This document shows positions 25,202 through 34,862 of a stretch of DNA of 64,000 nt, piece after piece. The translations under genes were made by a program, and so were the position numbers. This DNA is from Viridibacterium sediminicola (GTDB lineage Bacteria; Pseudomonadota; Gammaproteobacteria; Burkholderiales; Rhodocyclaceae): assembly GCF_039631295.1 (NCBI RefSeq), contig NZ_JBDIVE010000009.1:1-64000 (forward strand), in the 5' to 3' direction. The stretch's first letter is position 1, and each line of letters begins with the position of its first letter. The notes under the pieces were generated by a model that was not told the origin of the DNA, did no database searches, and was given only the letters and a program-made list of their open reading frames with translations.

Positions 25202-27016
25202 CTAATCTCGCGAGAAACGCACCTGGAGTTGCCAGCTGCCATCGGCGGCAACCGGCGCGCTGGCGAGCAGCTGGCGCTGCTTGGGATTGGGCAGGTCGAA
25301 ATCGGCGCGTGGTGCGGAGATGTCGAGCACGCTCAGCCTGAGCGGCGTGCCGCTAAAGCGCAGCTGCAGCTGCTTGCCGGCCAGGCTCAGCACGACGTGC
25401 TGGCCGTCGATGCGGATCTCCGCTTCGGTGCTCATGCGCCAGTGGATCAGCTGCCCAGCGACGGCGCCGCTGATCTGGTCGCTGAGTTCCACGCGCTCGC
25501 CCTCGATGCGCACTGCGCGGCTTGCCGTGCGCAGCTGGCCGGGCAGGAAGATCGGGCTGAGGTCGAACAGGGCGCCCTGCGCATCGGCCTTGATCATGCG
25601 GGCCATGCCGCTTGCATTGTGCAGGCTGTCGCCGACGCTCAGGGTGTTGTGCGCGGCATTGCCGATGCGGAAAACCTGCCAGCGCGGCGAAGCCTGTTTC
25701 ATGTTCCACAGATCGATGCCGCGCGCCTCCAGACTGTTGTAGTCCTGCATGCCGAGGTCTTTGGCCCAGCGCACGCCGTCCAGTTCGAGCACGAAGCTGC
25801 CGCCATCCATATGCGCATGGTTGTGTGCTGCGCCGCCGCCCTTGATGGCGAAGTACAGCGCGTTCGGGTCGTTCCAGGCCGAGCGCCAGATCGCTACCGG
25901 CTGCGGCCCCTGGCCGCTGAAATGCAGCGCTGCTGGCTTCGTCTGGCGCGTATCGGGCCACCACAGCGCCGCCAGCGGCGCGAAGCGCTCGCTGAGTCCC
26001 TGCTTGTTGCGGATCATCATGCGCTTGGCATCAACCAGGGTCGGCTGCTGCAGTTCGCGGGCGAGGTAGAACAGCGGCGGCGCGAGTTCCTGGTATTCGC
26101 CGCTGTCAGCAAAATTGAATTGCTTGCCGGTCGGGCCGACCGCCTGGGCGTAAAACTCGGCGCTGCGCTTCAAGCCCGGCGCATCGAGCAGCCCCCAATC
26201 GGTCTGCAGCGCGCTGCGCAAGCTGGCGACGAGCAGGGTTTCGTAGCTGGTGCCATAGCTCCAGTAGCTCGGGCCTTCGGGATAGACGCCATCCGGCTTG
26301 TAGGCGTCGAGCGCGATGAAGGCCTTGCTGCGCGCCGCGGCGAGCAGGTCGGCGCAGAGCGCCGGCTCGTCTTCCTCGACCGCCAGCGCGCCCAGCACCA
26401 TGCCACCGATACACACTTGCCCCCAGTTGTTGTCCATCGAGAAAGTCTTGTGCCCTTTGCGTGCCTGGGCGATGCCCTTGTCGACGATGGCGCGGCGCAG
26501 GGTGGCGCGCTCATCTGCCGGCAGATCGTGATACAGCCAGTCATAGCTGATCGCCATGCCCGCCGTCATCTCGGCAACATCGAGGTAATGCTCGGGATGC
26601 CAGTCGGAGAACGCCGCCACGGCCAGCATCTCGCGCCGCGCGCGGTCGAGGAACACTGACTCGCCGGTGATGCGGTAAGCAAAGCTCCACAGCAGGCTGC
26701 GGCGAATGAACTCGCGTGACACATCGAGCAGGCGCCGCCCGATCAGCTTGCGCTCCACCGGCTCGCGTTTAAGGTCGTTGCGCGCGCGCTCCAGTAATAG
26801 CTCGATGAGGCGATTGAGATCCGCATCCGTGCCACGGCGTGCAGCCAGCATCTGCCAATCCGCCTGGCCGGCGATCAGGCGCGGGTGATCGGGCAGGCTG
26901 GCCGATGTCTTCACGGCTTGCTTGTTGGCCGTCGCCGCAGGCGGCGAGGCGCAGCCGCTCAATTGCAGGCTGCCCAGCAACAGGGTCTGGAGTACGGTGC
27001 GGCGCGGGACGGACAT
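25202..27016 (-). CDS. Heparinase II/III-like polysaccharide lyase, lipoprotein
   Basis: A 604-aa protein starting MSVPRRTVLQTLLL at 27016 (alternative 27022). A lipobox LQLSGC around residue 22 marks it as a lipoprotein. The central part is an alpha/alpha toroid (YDWLYHDLPADERATLRRAI, NNWGQVCIGGMVLGALA, PEGPSYWSYGTSY), followed by a beta-sandwich with GGGAAHNHAHMDGGSFVLELDG near 400, the heparinase II/III hallmark containing the catalytic or metal His residues. It probably cleaves an acidic polysaccharide; substrate unknown. Together with the pectate lyase it points to plant or algal polymer use. Confidence 0.8.
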   Translation of the reverse strand: MSVPRRTVLQTLLLGSLQLSGCASPPAATANKQAVKTSASLPDHPRLIAGQADWQMLAARRGTDADLNRLIELLLERARNDLKREPVERKLIGRRLLDVSREFIRRSLLWSFAYRITGESVFLDRARREMLAVAAFSDWHPEHYLDVAEMTAGMAISYDWLYHDLPADERATLRRAIVDKGIAQARKGHKTFSMDNNWGQVCIGGMVLGALAVEEDEPALCADLLAAARSKAFIALDAYKPDGVYPEGPSYWSYGTSYETLLVASLRSALQTDWGLLDAPGLKRSAEFYAQAVGPTGKQFNFADSGEYQELAPPLFYLARELQQPTLVDAKRMMIRNKQGLSERFAPLAALWWPDTRQTKPAALHFSGQGPQPVAIWRSAWNDPNALYFAIKGGGAAHNHAHMDGGSFVLELDGVRWAKDLGMQDYNSLEARGIDLWNMKQASPRWQVFRIGNAAHNTLSVGDSLHNASGMARMIKADAQGALFDLSPIFLPGQLRTASRAVRIEGERVELSDQISGAVAGQLIHWRMSTEAEIRIDGQHVVLSLAGKQLQLRFSGTPLRLSVLDISAPRADFDLPNPKQRQLLASAPVAADGSWQLQVRFSRD

Positions 27017-27093
27017 GGGCAACTCGCGTGCGGATCAGAAGTGCCTGAGTGTGCATGATTTTCTTGTGCTCTCCTGGGAGAAACACCGTTTGC

Positions 27094-28362
27094 TCAGGCT
27101 TGCTCGTCTGGCTGAACTGTGGCCTGGGCCGCTGCGGCGGCTTCGCGCAGCTTGTCTTTCTTGCTCTTGCGTTTGCCCTTGATGCCGCCGGCAGGGTCGC
27201 TGGGGCTGCTGCTGTGGGCTTCGGTCGGTTCAAAGCCGGCGACGATTTCGCGTTCCAGGCGGAAGCCGAGGCGTTTTTCGATCAGGCGGAAGTGGGCTTC
27301 GCTGTCGGCGGTGATGAAGCTGATCGCCAGACCCGGTTCGCCGGCACGTCCGCAGCGGCCGATGCGATGTGCATAGTCGGCGGGGGCGCGTGGCAGGTCG
27401 TAGTTGATCACCACCGGCAGGCGGGCGATGTCCAGCCCGCGTGCGGCAAGATCGGTGGCGACCAGCACGTGCAGCGCCTCGGCCTTGAAGGCGGCGAGGG
27501 TGTCGCTGCGCGCGCCCTGGCTCATCTTGCCGTGCAGGGGCGCGGCGCGGATGCCACGGCGCGCCAGCTTGTCGGCGACCAGCTCGCAGGCGTATTGGGT
27601 GGCGACGAAGACCAGCACGCGGCTCCAGCCGTCTTCGCGCACCAGTTGTTGCAGCAAGGCGGTGCGCCGCTGGCTGTCGACGCACACGGCGTGCTGCAGG
27701 ATGTCGGGCTTGTCCACCGTGATCTCGATGCGCGTCGGCGTCTGCAGCAGGCCATCGGCGAGGCTGCGCACATCGGCCGGCAGGGTGGCGGAGAACAGCA
27801 GGTTCTGTCGTTTGGCGGGGAGCAGGGCGAGGATCTGCTGCAGCTCTGCGGCGAAGCCGGCATCGAGCAGGCGGTCGGCTTCGTCCAGCACCAGGATCTC
27901 GACGCTGGCTAGCGACAGCGCATTGTGATCGACGAGGTCGAGCAGGCGGCCGGGCGTGGCGATGAGGATGTCGGCACCGCCGCGCAAGGCCATCAGCTGC
28001 GGGTTGATCGACACGCCACCGAAGGCCAGCAGGGCTTTGGGCGGCGTAGCCAGGCTGCGGGCGAGGCTGCGCAGGCGCTCATCGGTCTGCTGGGCCAGCT
28101 CGCGGCTGGGCGAGAGGATCAGCGCACGCAGCGGGCGGGCGGCGTGGAAGCGGCCCTTGCGCGGGCGCTCGGCGAGCAGTTGCAAGACGGGCAGAGCGAA
28201 GGCGAGGGTCTTGCCCGAGCCGGTGGGTGCCGCGCCGAGCAGGTCTTCGCCGCGCAGTACGGCGGGGATGGCGGCGTGCTGGATGGCGGTCGGCGTGTCC
28301 AGACCCTGCGCGTGCAGGGCCTGTTGCAAGGCGGGGGAGAGCCCCAGTGAGGTGAAGGACAT
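27094..28362 (-). CDS. DEAD-box RNA helicase, RhlE-like
   Basis: A 422-aa helicase with the Q motif and TPTAIQHAAIP, Walker A APTGSGKT (about 44-51), DEAD (VLDEADRLLDAG near 155), SAT (FSATLPAD), and domain-2 motifs LVATDLAARGLDI and HRIGRCGRAGE. The C-terminal tail is short and basic (GGIKGKRKSKKDKLREA), as in RhlE-type helicases. It unwinds structured RNA in ribosome assembly or RNA decay. Single-gene unit. Confidence 0.88.
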   Translation of the reverse strand: MSFTSLGLSPALQQALHAQGLDTPTAIQHAAIPAVLRGEDLLGAAPTGSGKTLAFALPVLQLLAERPRKGRFHAARPLRALILSPSRELAQQTDERLRSLARSLATPPKALLAFGGVSINPQLMALRGGADILIATPGRLLDLVDHNALSLASVEILVLDEADRLLDAGFAAELQQILALLPAKRQNLLFSATLPADVRSLADGLLQTPTRIEITVDKPDILQHAVCVDSQRRTALLQQLVREDGWSRVLVFVATQYACELVADKLARRGIRAAPLHGKMSQGARSDTLAAFKAEALHVLVATDLAARGLDIARLPVVINYDLPRAPADYAHRIGRCGRAGEPGLAISFITADSEAHFRLIEKRLGFRLEREIVAGFEPTEAHSSSPSDPAGGIKGKRKSKKDKLREAAAAAQATVQPDEQA

Positions 28363-28439
28363 GGCGGGCGGGGCGAGTGGCTCAGCCCCGGATGATAGGC
28401 AAGTCTGGCGCCGCCGTCAGGATTGCTTGAATGGGCGGA

Positions 28440-29333
28440 TCAGGGCGTGATGCCGACGGCGAGGCTTGCCGTGTAGCCGTTGCTCACGTCGCCGGAGACG
28501 CTGGCCATCTGCAGCGAGTAGCCATCGCTGAAAACATTGTCAGTGGCATAGCTGATGGCTGCCAGATTGCTGGCGCTGCCGCTGTATGCGCTGAGCGCGT
28601 AAACGCTGTTGCACATGGCTAGCGGGAAAGTCAGCTGCGAGGTCTTGATCTTGTTGCTCGCCGAGCTTGCGCTGGCGAGGCTGCGGTAGATCTCGAAATG
28701 GATGTGCGGCATGCGTCCGCTGTAGCAGCCGGGAACGATGGTGGTGAAGCTGACGCGGCCCGAGCTGTCCGTGACCTGCACGCCGCGCAGGTAGTTTTCG
28801 TTGATGATGGCGGTCGAATACAGCGAGTAGAGCCCCGCCGCATTGCAGTGCCAGAGATACACCGCATAGCCGGACAGCGCGGTGCAACTCGATGAGGTGT
28901 TCTGCAGTTGCAGCGTCATGGTCAAGGGCACGCCGCTGGCCACGCCGCTGGCGCCAGCAATGCTGCTGCGGATATCGCTGCGCACGATGCCGGACAGGCT
29001 CAGCACATTGACGACGCCATTGCTGTTGCTATTCGAACCATCGCCAGGGTAGGGGCCGGCGGTTTCTTCGGGGATCACTGAGCAGCTGGTGCTGCCAGTA
29101 CTGCTGCTTGAGCTGCTGCTGGCTGCACTGCTGGACGAAGCGCTGCTGCTGGAACTGCTGCTGGATGAACTGCTCGACGAGCTCGAACTGTTCGAAAAAC
29201 TGGGAACCGTGGTGCTGCTTCCTTCGCCACCGCCGCCGCAGGAACCGAGCAGCAGCGAGGCGCCTAGACCGCTGAGGCGTTCCAGCGTGAGGCGGCGCGC
29301 CTGGATTTGATTCAGATCATCTTGCAGGCTCAT
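28440..29333 (-). CDS. Exported intradiol ring-cleavage dioxygenase-like protein with poly-Ser linker
   Basis: A 297-aa protein. The N-terminus has a possible Tat/lipoprotein signal ending LLLGSCGGGG (near 33). A serine stretch (about 47-80) leads to a domain with the intradiol plan: PEETAGPYPGDG, SDIR, VYLWHCNAAGLYS, YLRGVQVTDSSGRVSFTTIVPGCYSGRMPHIHFEIY. The Tyr and His iron ligands fall at YS, CYSGR and HIH. Intradiol enzymes cleave catechols using Fe(III), but an exported form on a serine linker is unusual, and the substrate could be a lignin- or plant-phenol-derived compound. Confidence 0.75.
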   Translation of the reverse strand: MSLQDDLNQIQARRLTLERLSGLGASLLLGSCGGGGEGSSTTVPSFSNSSSSSSSSSSSSSSSSASSSSAASSSSSSSTGSTSCSVIPEETAGPYPGDGSNSNSNGVVNVLSLSGIVRSDIRSSIAGASGVASGVPLTMTLQLQNTSSSCTALSGYAVYLWHCNAAGLYSLYSTAIINENYLRGVQVTDSSGRVSFTTIVPGCYSGRMPHIHFEIYRSLASASSASNKIKTSQLTFPLAMCNSVYALSAYSGSASNLAAISYATDNVFSDGYSLQMASVSGDVSNGYTASLAVGITP

Positions 29334-29457
29334 AGCGGACTCTCTTCGTGGTTTCGGGAATCATTCATGCTTGATGAACGCTTCAGTCAATTCTAGGCGG
29401 ATGCCACGTAAATAAACGTTAGGCACCGCCATGCCGGATGAGCGGCGGCGCCCTCGT

Positions 29458-30273
29458 TCAGCGGTACTGGTTGATCTGGTCGCGCGTGGCCAGCGCCACG
29501 GCGCGCGCGGCCTCGGCGAAGTCTTCGCCCTGGCTGGCGTAGAGGATGGCGCGCGAGGAGCTGATCATCAGTCCGTTGCCGGCTGCCGTCTTGCCGGCCT
29601 TCACCGTTGCTTCGACATCGCCGCCCTGGGCGCCGATGCCGGGCACCAGCAGGGGCAGATCGCCGACGCGGCTGCGCACATCGGCCAGTTCGGCGGGGAA
29701 GGTGGCGCCGACGACCAGGGCGGCCTGGCCGTGGCGGTTCCACTTCTCGGCGACCAGCTGCGCGACATGCTGGTAGAGGCGCTTGCCGCCTTCAATCTGC
29801 AGGTTCTGCAGATCCGAGCCGCCGGGGTTGGAGGTGCGGCAGAGCACGATGAGGCCGCACTCGGGGTATTCCAGATAGGGCTCGACCGAGTCGATGCCCA
29901 TGTAGGGGCTGACCGTCAGCGCGTCGGCCTGGTAGCGCACAAAGGCTTCGCGGGCGTATTGCGCGGCGGTGGCGCCGATGTCGCCGCGCTTGGCGTCGAG
30001 GATCACCGGGATCTGCGGATGATTGAGGTGGATGTAGTCGATCAGCGCTTCGAGCTGGGCTTCGGCGGACTCACCGGCGAAGTAGGCGATCTGCGGCTTG
30101 AAGGCGCAGGCCAGATCGGCCGTGGCATCGACGATGGCGGTGCAGAACGCGTAGATGGCGTCCGGCTTGCCTTGCAGGTGCGCCGGGAATTTCGACAGAT
30201 CGGGGTCGAGGCCTACGCAGAGCAGGGAGTTGTTATGTGCCCAGGCGGTCTGGAGGTCTGAAATGAAGCTCAT
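29458..30273 (-). CDS. pyrF: Orotidine 5'-phosphate decarboxylase (type 2)
   Basis: A 271-aa enzyme making UMP from OMP in pyrimidine synthesis. The family motifs LCVGLDPDLSKFP (about 19) and VILDAKRGDIGATAAQYA (about 89-106, with catalytic Asp-Lys-Asp) are present, as is VGATFPAELADVR. The length fits the long type-2 PyrF subfamily. Single gene; no pyrimidine neighbours. Confidence 0.92.
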   Translation of the reverse strand: MSFISDLQTAWAHNNSLLCVGLDPDLSKFPAHLQGKPDAIYAFCTAIVDATADLACAFKPQIAYFAGESAEAQLEALIDYIHLNHPQIPVILDAKRGDIGATAAQYAREAFVRYQADALTVSPYMGIDSVEPYLEYPECGLIVLCRTSNPGGSDLQNLQIEGGKRLYQHVAQLVAEKWNRHGQAALVVGATFPAELADVRSRVGDLPLLVPGIGAQGGDVEATVKAGKTAAGNGLMISSSRAILYASQGEDFAEAARAVALATRDQINQYR

Positions 30274-30524
30274 GTGCGCGGATCCAGCGGTTTCGATGGC
30301 CGCCAGTTTAACGGCTGGCGCCGGCGCTGTCCTGTGCGGACGGGTGTGCGGCGCTCAGCTGTGCGCGCTCAGCAGCTGTTCATGATCTTACTGCGAGGCC
30401 GTGATCGGGGCTCATGCGCTGCTCGGAATCCTCATTGATCAACCTAAACTCCGGTTCCTGTGCTGCTCCGCATTTGCCAACTGAGCCCGCTGACGGCCTC
30501 TCGCTACAGATCGTGAACCGCTTC
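30274..30524. other. Intergenic spacer, pyrF upstream region
   Basis: About 250 bases without a plausible gene on either strand. It should hold the pyrF promoter and the 3' end of the chemoreceptor transcript; no strong palindrome or T-rich terminator was recognised by eye. Confidence 0.3.
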
Positions 30525-32135
30525 TCAGACCTTGTAGGCGGCCAGCGCGGCGTTGATTTCGGCGCTGATCTGCAGCAGGCGTTCGACCGACTGGGTGGCG
30601 GCTTCGGCCTGCTCTTTGTTGTGCTCGGTGACGCTGACAATGCGCTCGACCTGCTGCGTGATGGTCTGGCTCATGCGGCTTTGCTCGTGGATGGCGGAGG
30701 TGATTTCATCTACCTCGGCCACCACGCGGGTGGTGCCGGCCTCGATATCGGCAATCGATTCGCCGGCCCGCTTGCCACTGGCCACGCCGGCATGCACTTC
30801 GCTGACGGCCGCTTCCATGCTCGCCACAGCGTCCCGCGTGCCGCCCTGCACACGCTCGATCAGGTGGCTGATGTCCTTGGTCGAATTACCGGTGCGCTCG
30901 GCAAGCTTGCGTACTTCGTCGGCGACGACGGCGAAGCCGCGCCCCTGTTCGCCGGCCCGTGCAGCCTCGATGGCGGCATTGAGGGCCAGCAGATTGGTCT
31001 GGTCGGCAATCTCGCCGATGATGTTGGCCACCCGCGAGATTTCATCGGTATGGCCACGCACCGCGCTGATTTTCTCCGAGGCGGCCAGCACCGAGCTAGC
31101 GATGCTCTCGATGCCGTGCACGGTGTCCATCACCACCTGGGCGCTGGCGCGCGCCTGGGTGCTCGATTGTTCGGTGTGCAGGCAGGCTTCCTGCGCATTG
31201 CTCTCGGCCTGGGCGATGGCGCCGGCCATCTGCTCGACCGCCTGCGCGACGGCATTGGACGCTTCGCTCTGGGCACGCGAATTCTGCGTGATCAGCTTGG
31301 AGGACTTGTCGGTATCGGCCGCCACCTGCAGCACTTGCGAGGCGCTGCGCTGCACATTGGCAAAGCTCTGGCAGAGCTTGTCGAGCAGCTGGTTGTAGGC
31401 GTTCAGCGTGAGGCCGACTTCGTCACGCGATTCGACCTTGATGCGCTGGGTGAAGTCCAGCTCGCTGGCGGTGTGCGAAATGGCTTGCTGCATCACGCTC
31501 AGCGAACGGGTGATCGAGCGCGCCAGCAGCAAGCCGACGATGACCATCAGCACGGCGCCGGCAATGGCGGCGATGATCATCAGGCGCATGGTCGAGGCCT
31601 GGCTGTCATCCGCCCGCTCGGCAATTGCGGTGGCCTGGGTGCCCTTGAGCACGACCAGATGATCCAGCCCTTCGGCGAGTGACTTGTGCAGTGGCAGCAC
31701 GCGGTTGCTCATCGCGGCGGCAGCCATTTCGGCTTCACCCGCCTTGGTGAGGCCGGAGACTTGCTGCATCGCCGATACGTAGGAAGCAATGCCGCGCGTG
31801 GTTTGCGTCAGCAGATCCTTCTCGGCGGCATCCTGGGTGCGTTCGGCGTAGAAATTGATGCGGTCGATGAGCTTGTCGCGCAGCGCCTGCATGGTGTCGG
31901 CCAGTTCCTTGGCATGCGCCTCATCCTTGTTGGTGAGCAGCTCGTAGGCCGTGGCATGCATGGTCAGGTAGCCGGCGCGGATGTCGGCGATGGCCGATAG
32001 CGCCGGCAGCGTATTGCCGGTGACATCCTTGACGCGTGTTCCTACATTCTGCAGACCGAACAGGCCGACCGCGCAGACGGCCAGTGTGGTCAGCAGGCCC
32101 AGTAATGCAAGTAACTGGATTTTAATTTTGATCAT
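30525..32135 (-). CDS. Methyl-accepting chemotaxis protein
   Basis: A 536-aa chemoreceptor. An N-terminal membrane helix (about 5-30) is followed by a 4-helix-bundle ligand domain of about 150 residues, a second helix (about 186-212) and a HAMP linker. The signalling tip is conserved: IADQTNLLALNAAIEAARAGEQGRGFAVVADEVRKLAERT near 375-415. The periplasmic domain would sense an unknown ligand and control CheA. Chemotaxis genes are not in the window. Confidence 0.92.
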   Translation of the reverse strand: MIKIKIQLLALLGLLTTLAVCAVGLFGLQNVGTRVKDVTGNTLPALSAIADIRAGYLTMHATAYELLTNKDEAHAKELADTMQALRDKLIDRINFYAERTQDAAEKDLLTQTTRGIASYVSAMQQVSGLTKAGEAEMAAAAMSNRVLPLHKSLAEGLDHLVVLKGTQATAIAERADDSQASTMRLMIIAAIAGAVLMVIVGLLLARSITRSLSVMQQAISHTASELDFTQRIKVESRDEVGLTLNAYNQLLDKLCQSFANVQRSASQVLQVAADTDKSSKLITQNSRAQSEASNAVAQAVEQMAGAIAQAESNAQEACLHTEQSSTQARASAQVVMDTVHGIESIASSVLAASEKISAVRGHTDEISRVANIIGEIADQTNLLALNAAIEAARAGEQGRGFAVVADEVRKLAERTGNSTKDISHLIERVQGGTRDAVASMEAAVSEVHAGVASGKRAGESIADIEAGTTRVVAEVDEITSAIHEQSRMSQTITQQVERIVSVTEHNKEQAEAATQSVERLLQISAEINAALAAYKV

Positions 32136-32249
32136 GGCCGCACCTACTGAAAGCTCTCCTCGCCAGACGTTGGCGAGGAGCGGGCCTGCCTCCTTTATGC
32201 GAGGCCCTGCGAATTCAACGGCGCTGGCCGGGGCAACTTTAGGGGTGCA

Positions 32250-32693
32250 TCAGGGCGGCGTGCTGACGAAGGCGAGTTTGGTCAAGCCGGCACGTGCGCT
32301 GGCAGCCATCACGCGGGCCAGCACTTCGTAGGCGGTCAGGTGATCGGCGCGCAGGTGGATTTCCGGTTGCTGCGCCGGGTCGCTGATCAGCTGGCCATCG
32401 GCGCCACGCGCGGCGGCCTTGAAGCGCTCTTCGAGGCCGGTTTCGCTGATCGCCTCACCGTCCCAGAACAGCGTGCCATCAGCGTCGATGGCGATGTCGA
32501 TCTTGCGCGCCTTGCTGACGTTCTCGCTGCTCGATGCCTTGGGCAGGTCGATCTTCACCGCATTGGTCAGCAGTGGCGCGGTAAGGATGAAGATCACCAG
32601 CAGCACCAGCATCACGTCGATCAGCGGCACCATGTTGATCTCGGCCATCGGCGCGCTGGCCGAGCCCTTGTTGAATGCGCCGAAAGCCATCAC
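32250..32693 (-). CDS. exbD: Biopolymer transport protein ExbD
   Basis: A 147-aa protein with one N-terminal transmembrane helix containing the catalytic Asp (MVPLIDVMLVLLVIFILTAP) and a periplasmic C-terminal domain (HLRADHLTAYEVLARVM). With ExbB it uses proton flow to energise TonB. The start overlaps the exbB stop (ATGA, 32690-32693). Last gene of the Fur-type iron operon. Confidence 0.92.
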   Translation of the reverse strand: MMAFGAFNKGSASAPMAEINMVPLIDVMLVLLVIFILTAPLLTNAVKIDLPKASSSENVSKARKIDIAIDADGTLFWDGEAISETGLEERFKAAARGADGQLISDPAQQPEIHLRADHLTAYEVLARVMAASARAGLTKLAFVSTPP

Positions 32694-33418
32694 GCCGCTC
32701 CTTGCAGCACATGCAGGCTATTGCTGTTCTGCTTCACCTGGCTGCCGGTGGTGAGATAGGCGAACAGGTCGTGCGCAAAGGCGTCCAGGCTGGCCAGGGT
32801 GAGGCGGTTGGCGCGTGTGAAGAAGTTGTAGGCGACCACCGCGGGCAGGGCGACGGCCAGACCCAGGCCGGTCATGATCAGCGCTTCACCGACCGGGCCG
32901 GCGACGCGGTCCAGGGTGCCGGCGCCCGACATGCCGATGCCGACCAGCGCGCCATAAACGCCCCACACCGTACCGAGCAGGCCCACGAACGGCGCGGTGG
33001 CGCCGACCGTGGCGAGGAAGGTGAGGCCGTTTTCGAGCTGTGCGGTTTCTTCGTCGATGGTCTTGCGCATGCTGCGCGTGAGGAACTCGGCCAGGGTGCC
33101 GCCCTCGCCGATCTTGCCGCCACCGGTCTTGCCATGGTGTTCGGCGGCGAACAGAGCATGGCTGGTCAGGTGTGCAAAAGGCTCGTGGGCGCCGTGGGTA
33201 TTGATCTCGTTCTTGACGGCGTCAAGGCTGCTGGCGTCCCAGAACTTTTCGACAAAGCGCTGGCTGGCGCGGCGCTGGCGCAGACCGGTGATGGCCTTGG
33301 TGAGGATGAAGTACCAGGAGGCCATCGACATCAGGATCAGGACGACCAGCAGGGTTTTGCCGAGGCCATCAGCCTGGGCGAGGAAGTGGGTGAAACCAAG
33401 AGAGTGTTCGGCGGGCAT
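32690..33418 (-). CDS. exbB: TonB-system motor protein ExbB
   Basis: A 242-aa protein of the MotA/TolQ/ExbB family with three helices: near 20-40 (LLVVLILMSMASWYFIL), 130-155 (FLATVGATAPFVGLLGTVWGVY) and 175-200 (ALIMTGLGLAVALPAVVAYNFF). The start at 33418 is supported by AAGGAGTTAG upstream; a longer frame to 33595 runs into the tonB gene. It forms the pentameric proton channel around the ExbD helices. Confidence 0.92.
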   Translation of the reverse strand: MPAEHSLGFTHFLAQADGLGKTLLVVLILMSMASWYFILTKAITGLRQRRASQRFVEKFWDASSLDAVKNEINTHGAHEPFAHLTSHALFAAEHHGKTGGGKIGEGGTLAEFLTRSMRKTIDEETAQLENGLTFLATVGATAPFVGLLGTVWGVYGALVGIGMSGAGTLDRVAGPVGEALIMTGLGLAVALPAVVAYNFFTRANRLTLASLDAFAHDLFAYLTTGSQVKQNSNSLHVLQGAA

Positions 33419-33431
33419 GGGACTAACTCCT

Positions 33432-34118
33432 TCAAAGCTTGAAAATGATCGGTACGGTGAACCAGCCACCGGTGTTCTGACGCCCCTGGCGCAGCGGGCA
33501 GACCCAGTTGCGCACGCCTTCGCGGGCGGCACGGTCGAGGCGGCTGCTGCCGCTGCCGGTCTGCACTTCGACGCGCGTCGGGTGGCCTTGCTCATCCACC
33601 TGCAGGCGCAGCATGACCTGGCCTTCTTCGCCCAGGCGCATCGCTGTGGCGGGGTAAATCGGTTCCGGGCTGGCGGTGCAATCGACGCTGCGATTGAGCT
33701 CGCTCGGGGCGGCCGGGGCTGGCGGTGCCGGGCGCGGTGCGGGCGGCGCTTCGGCGGCTGCAGCCACCGGCGTCGGCGCGACCTGGCGCGGCGCTTCGGT
33801 GGCCGCGGGCGCGGTGGCTTCGGCCTGGATCAGCGGTGTGGCCGTTGGCGTGGGTGCCTGGGTGCGTGTTTCGGTTGGGCGCGGCGTGACCTTGCTGGGT
33901 GCTTGTTTGGGTTGTGGCGGGGTGGGGGTGTCCTTCGGGGCCTGGGTGGGGATCCAGCTCACGCTCAGCACCGGGAGTTCTTCCGGTTCGCTGCTGCGGA
34001 TCACCATGGTCGCCAGACCCGCGGCGGCCAGTACATGAAGGCCCATCACCGCAACACCGACGGCACTGCGTTGTGCCAGCGGCTGACCGTTGCCGGCGAG
34101 TGGGCTGCGCAGACTCAT
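33432..34118 (-). CDS. tonB: TonB energy-transducing protein
   Basis: A 228-aa protein with one N-terminal transmembrane segment (about 20-40), a proline-rich spacer (TPTPPQPKQAPSK and PAPRPAPPAPAAP, about 60-145) and the C-terminal TonB domain (YPATAMRLGEEGQVMLRLQVDEQG, VRNWVCPLRQG). The start at 34118 overlaps the piuC stop as ATGA and has GGAG seven bases before. It transmits ExbBD motion to outer-membrane receptors such as the Fiu-like protein upstream. Confidence 0.9.
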   Translation of the reverse strand: MSLRSPLAGNGQPLAQRSAVGVAVMGLHVLAAAGLATMVIRSSEPEELPVLSVSWIPTQAPKDTPTPPQPKQAPSKVTPRPTETRTQAPTPTATPLIQAEATAPAATEAPRQVAPTPVAAAAEAPPAPRPAPPAPAAPSELNRSVDCTASPEPIYPATAMRLGEEGQVMLRLQVDEQGHPTRVEVQTGSGSSRLDRAAREGVRNWVCPLRQGRQNTGGWFTVPIIFKL

Positions 34119-34795
34119 AATTCGCTCCATTGACGCAGCAGGTTGTGATAGTTCCCGGTGAGGGAAATGGTTTCTTCGCAGTCGCCGAGGCGGTTGCGCA
34201 GGCTGGCGATGGCCATGTCCAACTCGAACAGCAGGCGGCGTTTGCCATCGTCGCGCACCATGCTCTGCATCCACATGAAGCAGGCGACGCGTTCGCCACG
34301 TGTGACCGGCTCGACGCGGTGCAGGCTGGTCGAGGGATAGACCACCATATCGCCGGCCTTGAGCTTGACGCGGTGCTCGCCGTAGGTGTCTTCGATCACC
34401 AGTTCGCCGCCGTCGTAACTCTCCGGTTCGGCGAGGAACAGCGTCGCCGAGACATCGGTACGCAGGTGGCGCCCACCTTCGGGCAACAGGCGCACGGCGT
34501 TGTCGACGTGCTTGCCGAAGTACTCGCCACCCGAGTAGGCATTGAACAGCGGCGGGTAGATTTCGCGCGGCAAGGCTGCCGAGAAGAACAGGCCGTGGCG
34601 CGACAAGGCGGTGTGCACAATGGCGCGCGCCAGCTTGATCTCAGGCGCTGATTCGGGCAACTGCCGATTGTACTTGACCTTGGCCGACTGGCTGCCGGCG
34701 GTGATCTTGCCATCGGCCCAGTCGGCCTGCTTGAGCAGTTGTTGCAGACGCGCCAGTTCTTCAGCGCTAAGGACTTCGGTTGCCTGGATCAGCAT
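34115..34795 (-). CDS. piuC: Fe(II)/2-oxoglutarate hydroxylase PiuC/YbiX
   Basis: A 226-aa PKHD-type dioxygenase. The iron ligands are visible: HVD (YFGKHVDNAVR near 98) and a distal His (STSLHRVEPVTRGER near 158), with the 2-oxoglutarate-binding Arg following in GERVACFMW. YbiX/PiuC genes sit beside Fiu-type receptors in many proteobacteria and are Fur-regulated; the modified substrate is unknown. Start 34795 (MLIQATEVLSAEE) gives the standard YbiX length. Confidence 0.9.
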   Translation of the reverse strand: MLIQATEVLSAEELARLQQLLKQADWADGKITAGSQSAKVKYNRQLPESAPEIKLARAIVHTALSRHGLFFSAALPREIYPPLFNAYSGGEYFGKHVDNAVRLLPEGGRHLRTDVSATLFLAEPESYDGGELVIEDTYGEHRVKLKAGDMVVYPSTSLHRVEPVTRGERVACFMWMQSMVRDDGKRRLLFELDMAIASLRNRLGDCEETISLTGNYHNLLRQWSEL

Positions 34796-34862
34796 TGCCT
34801 GTATTTCCCTTGGGTGTGCTGCCGCGCCACTGCCCGCTTGCGCAGGCCGTGGCGCAGATGGG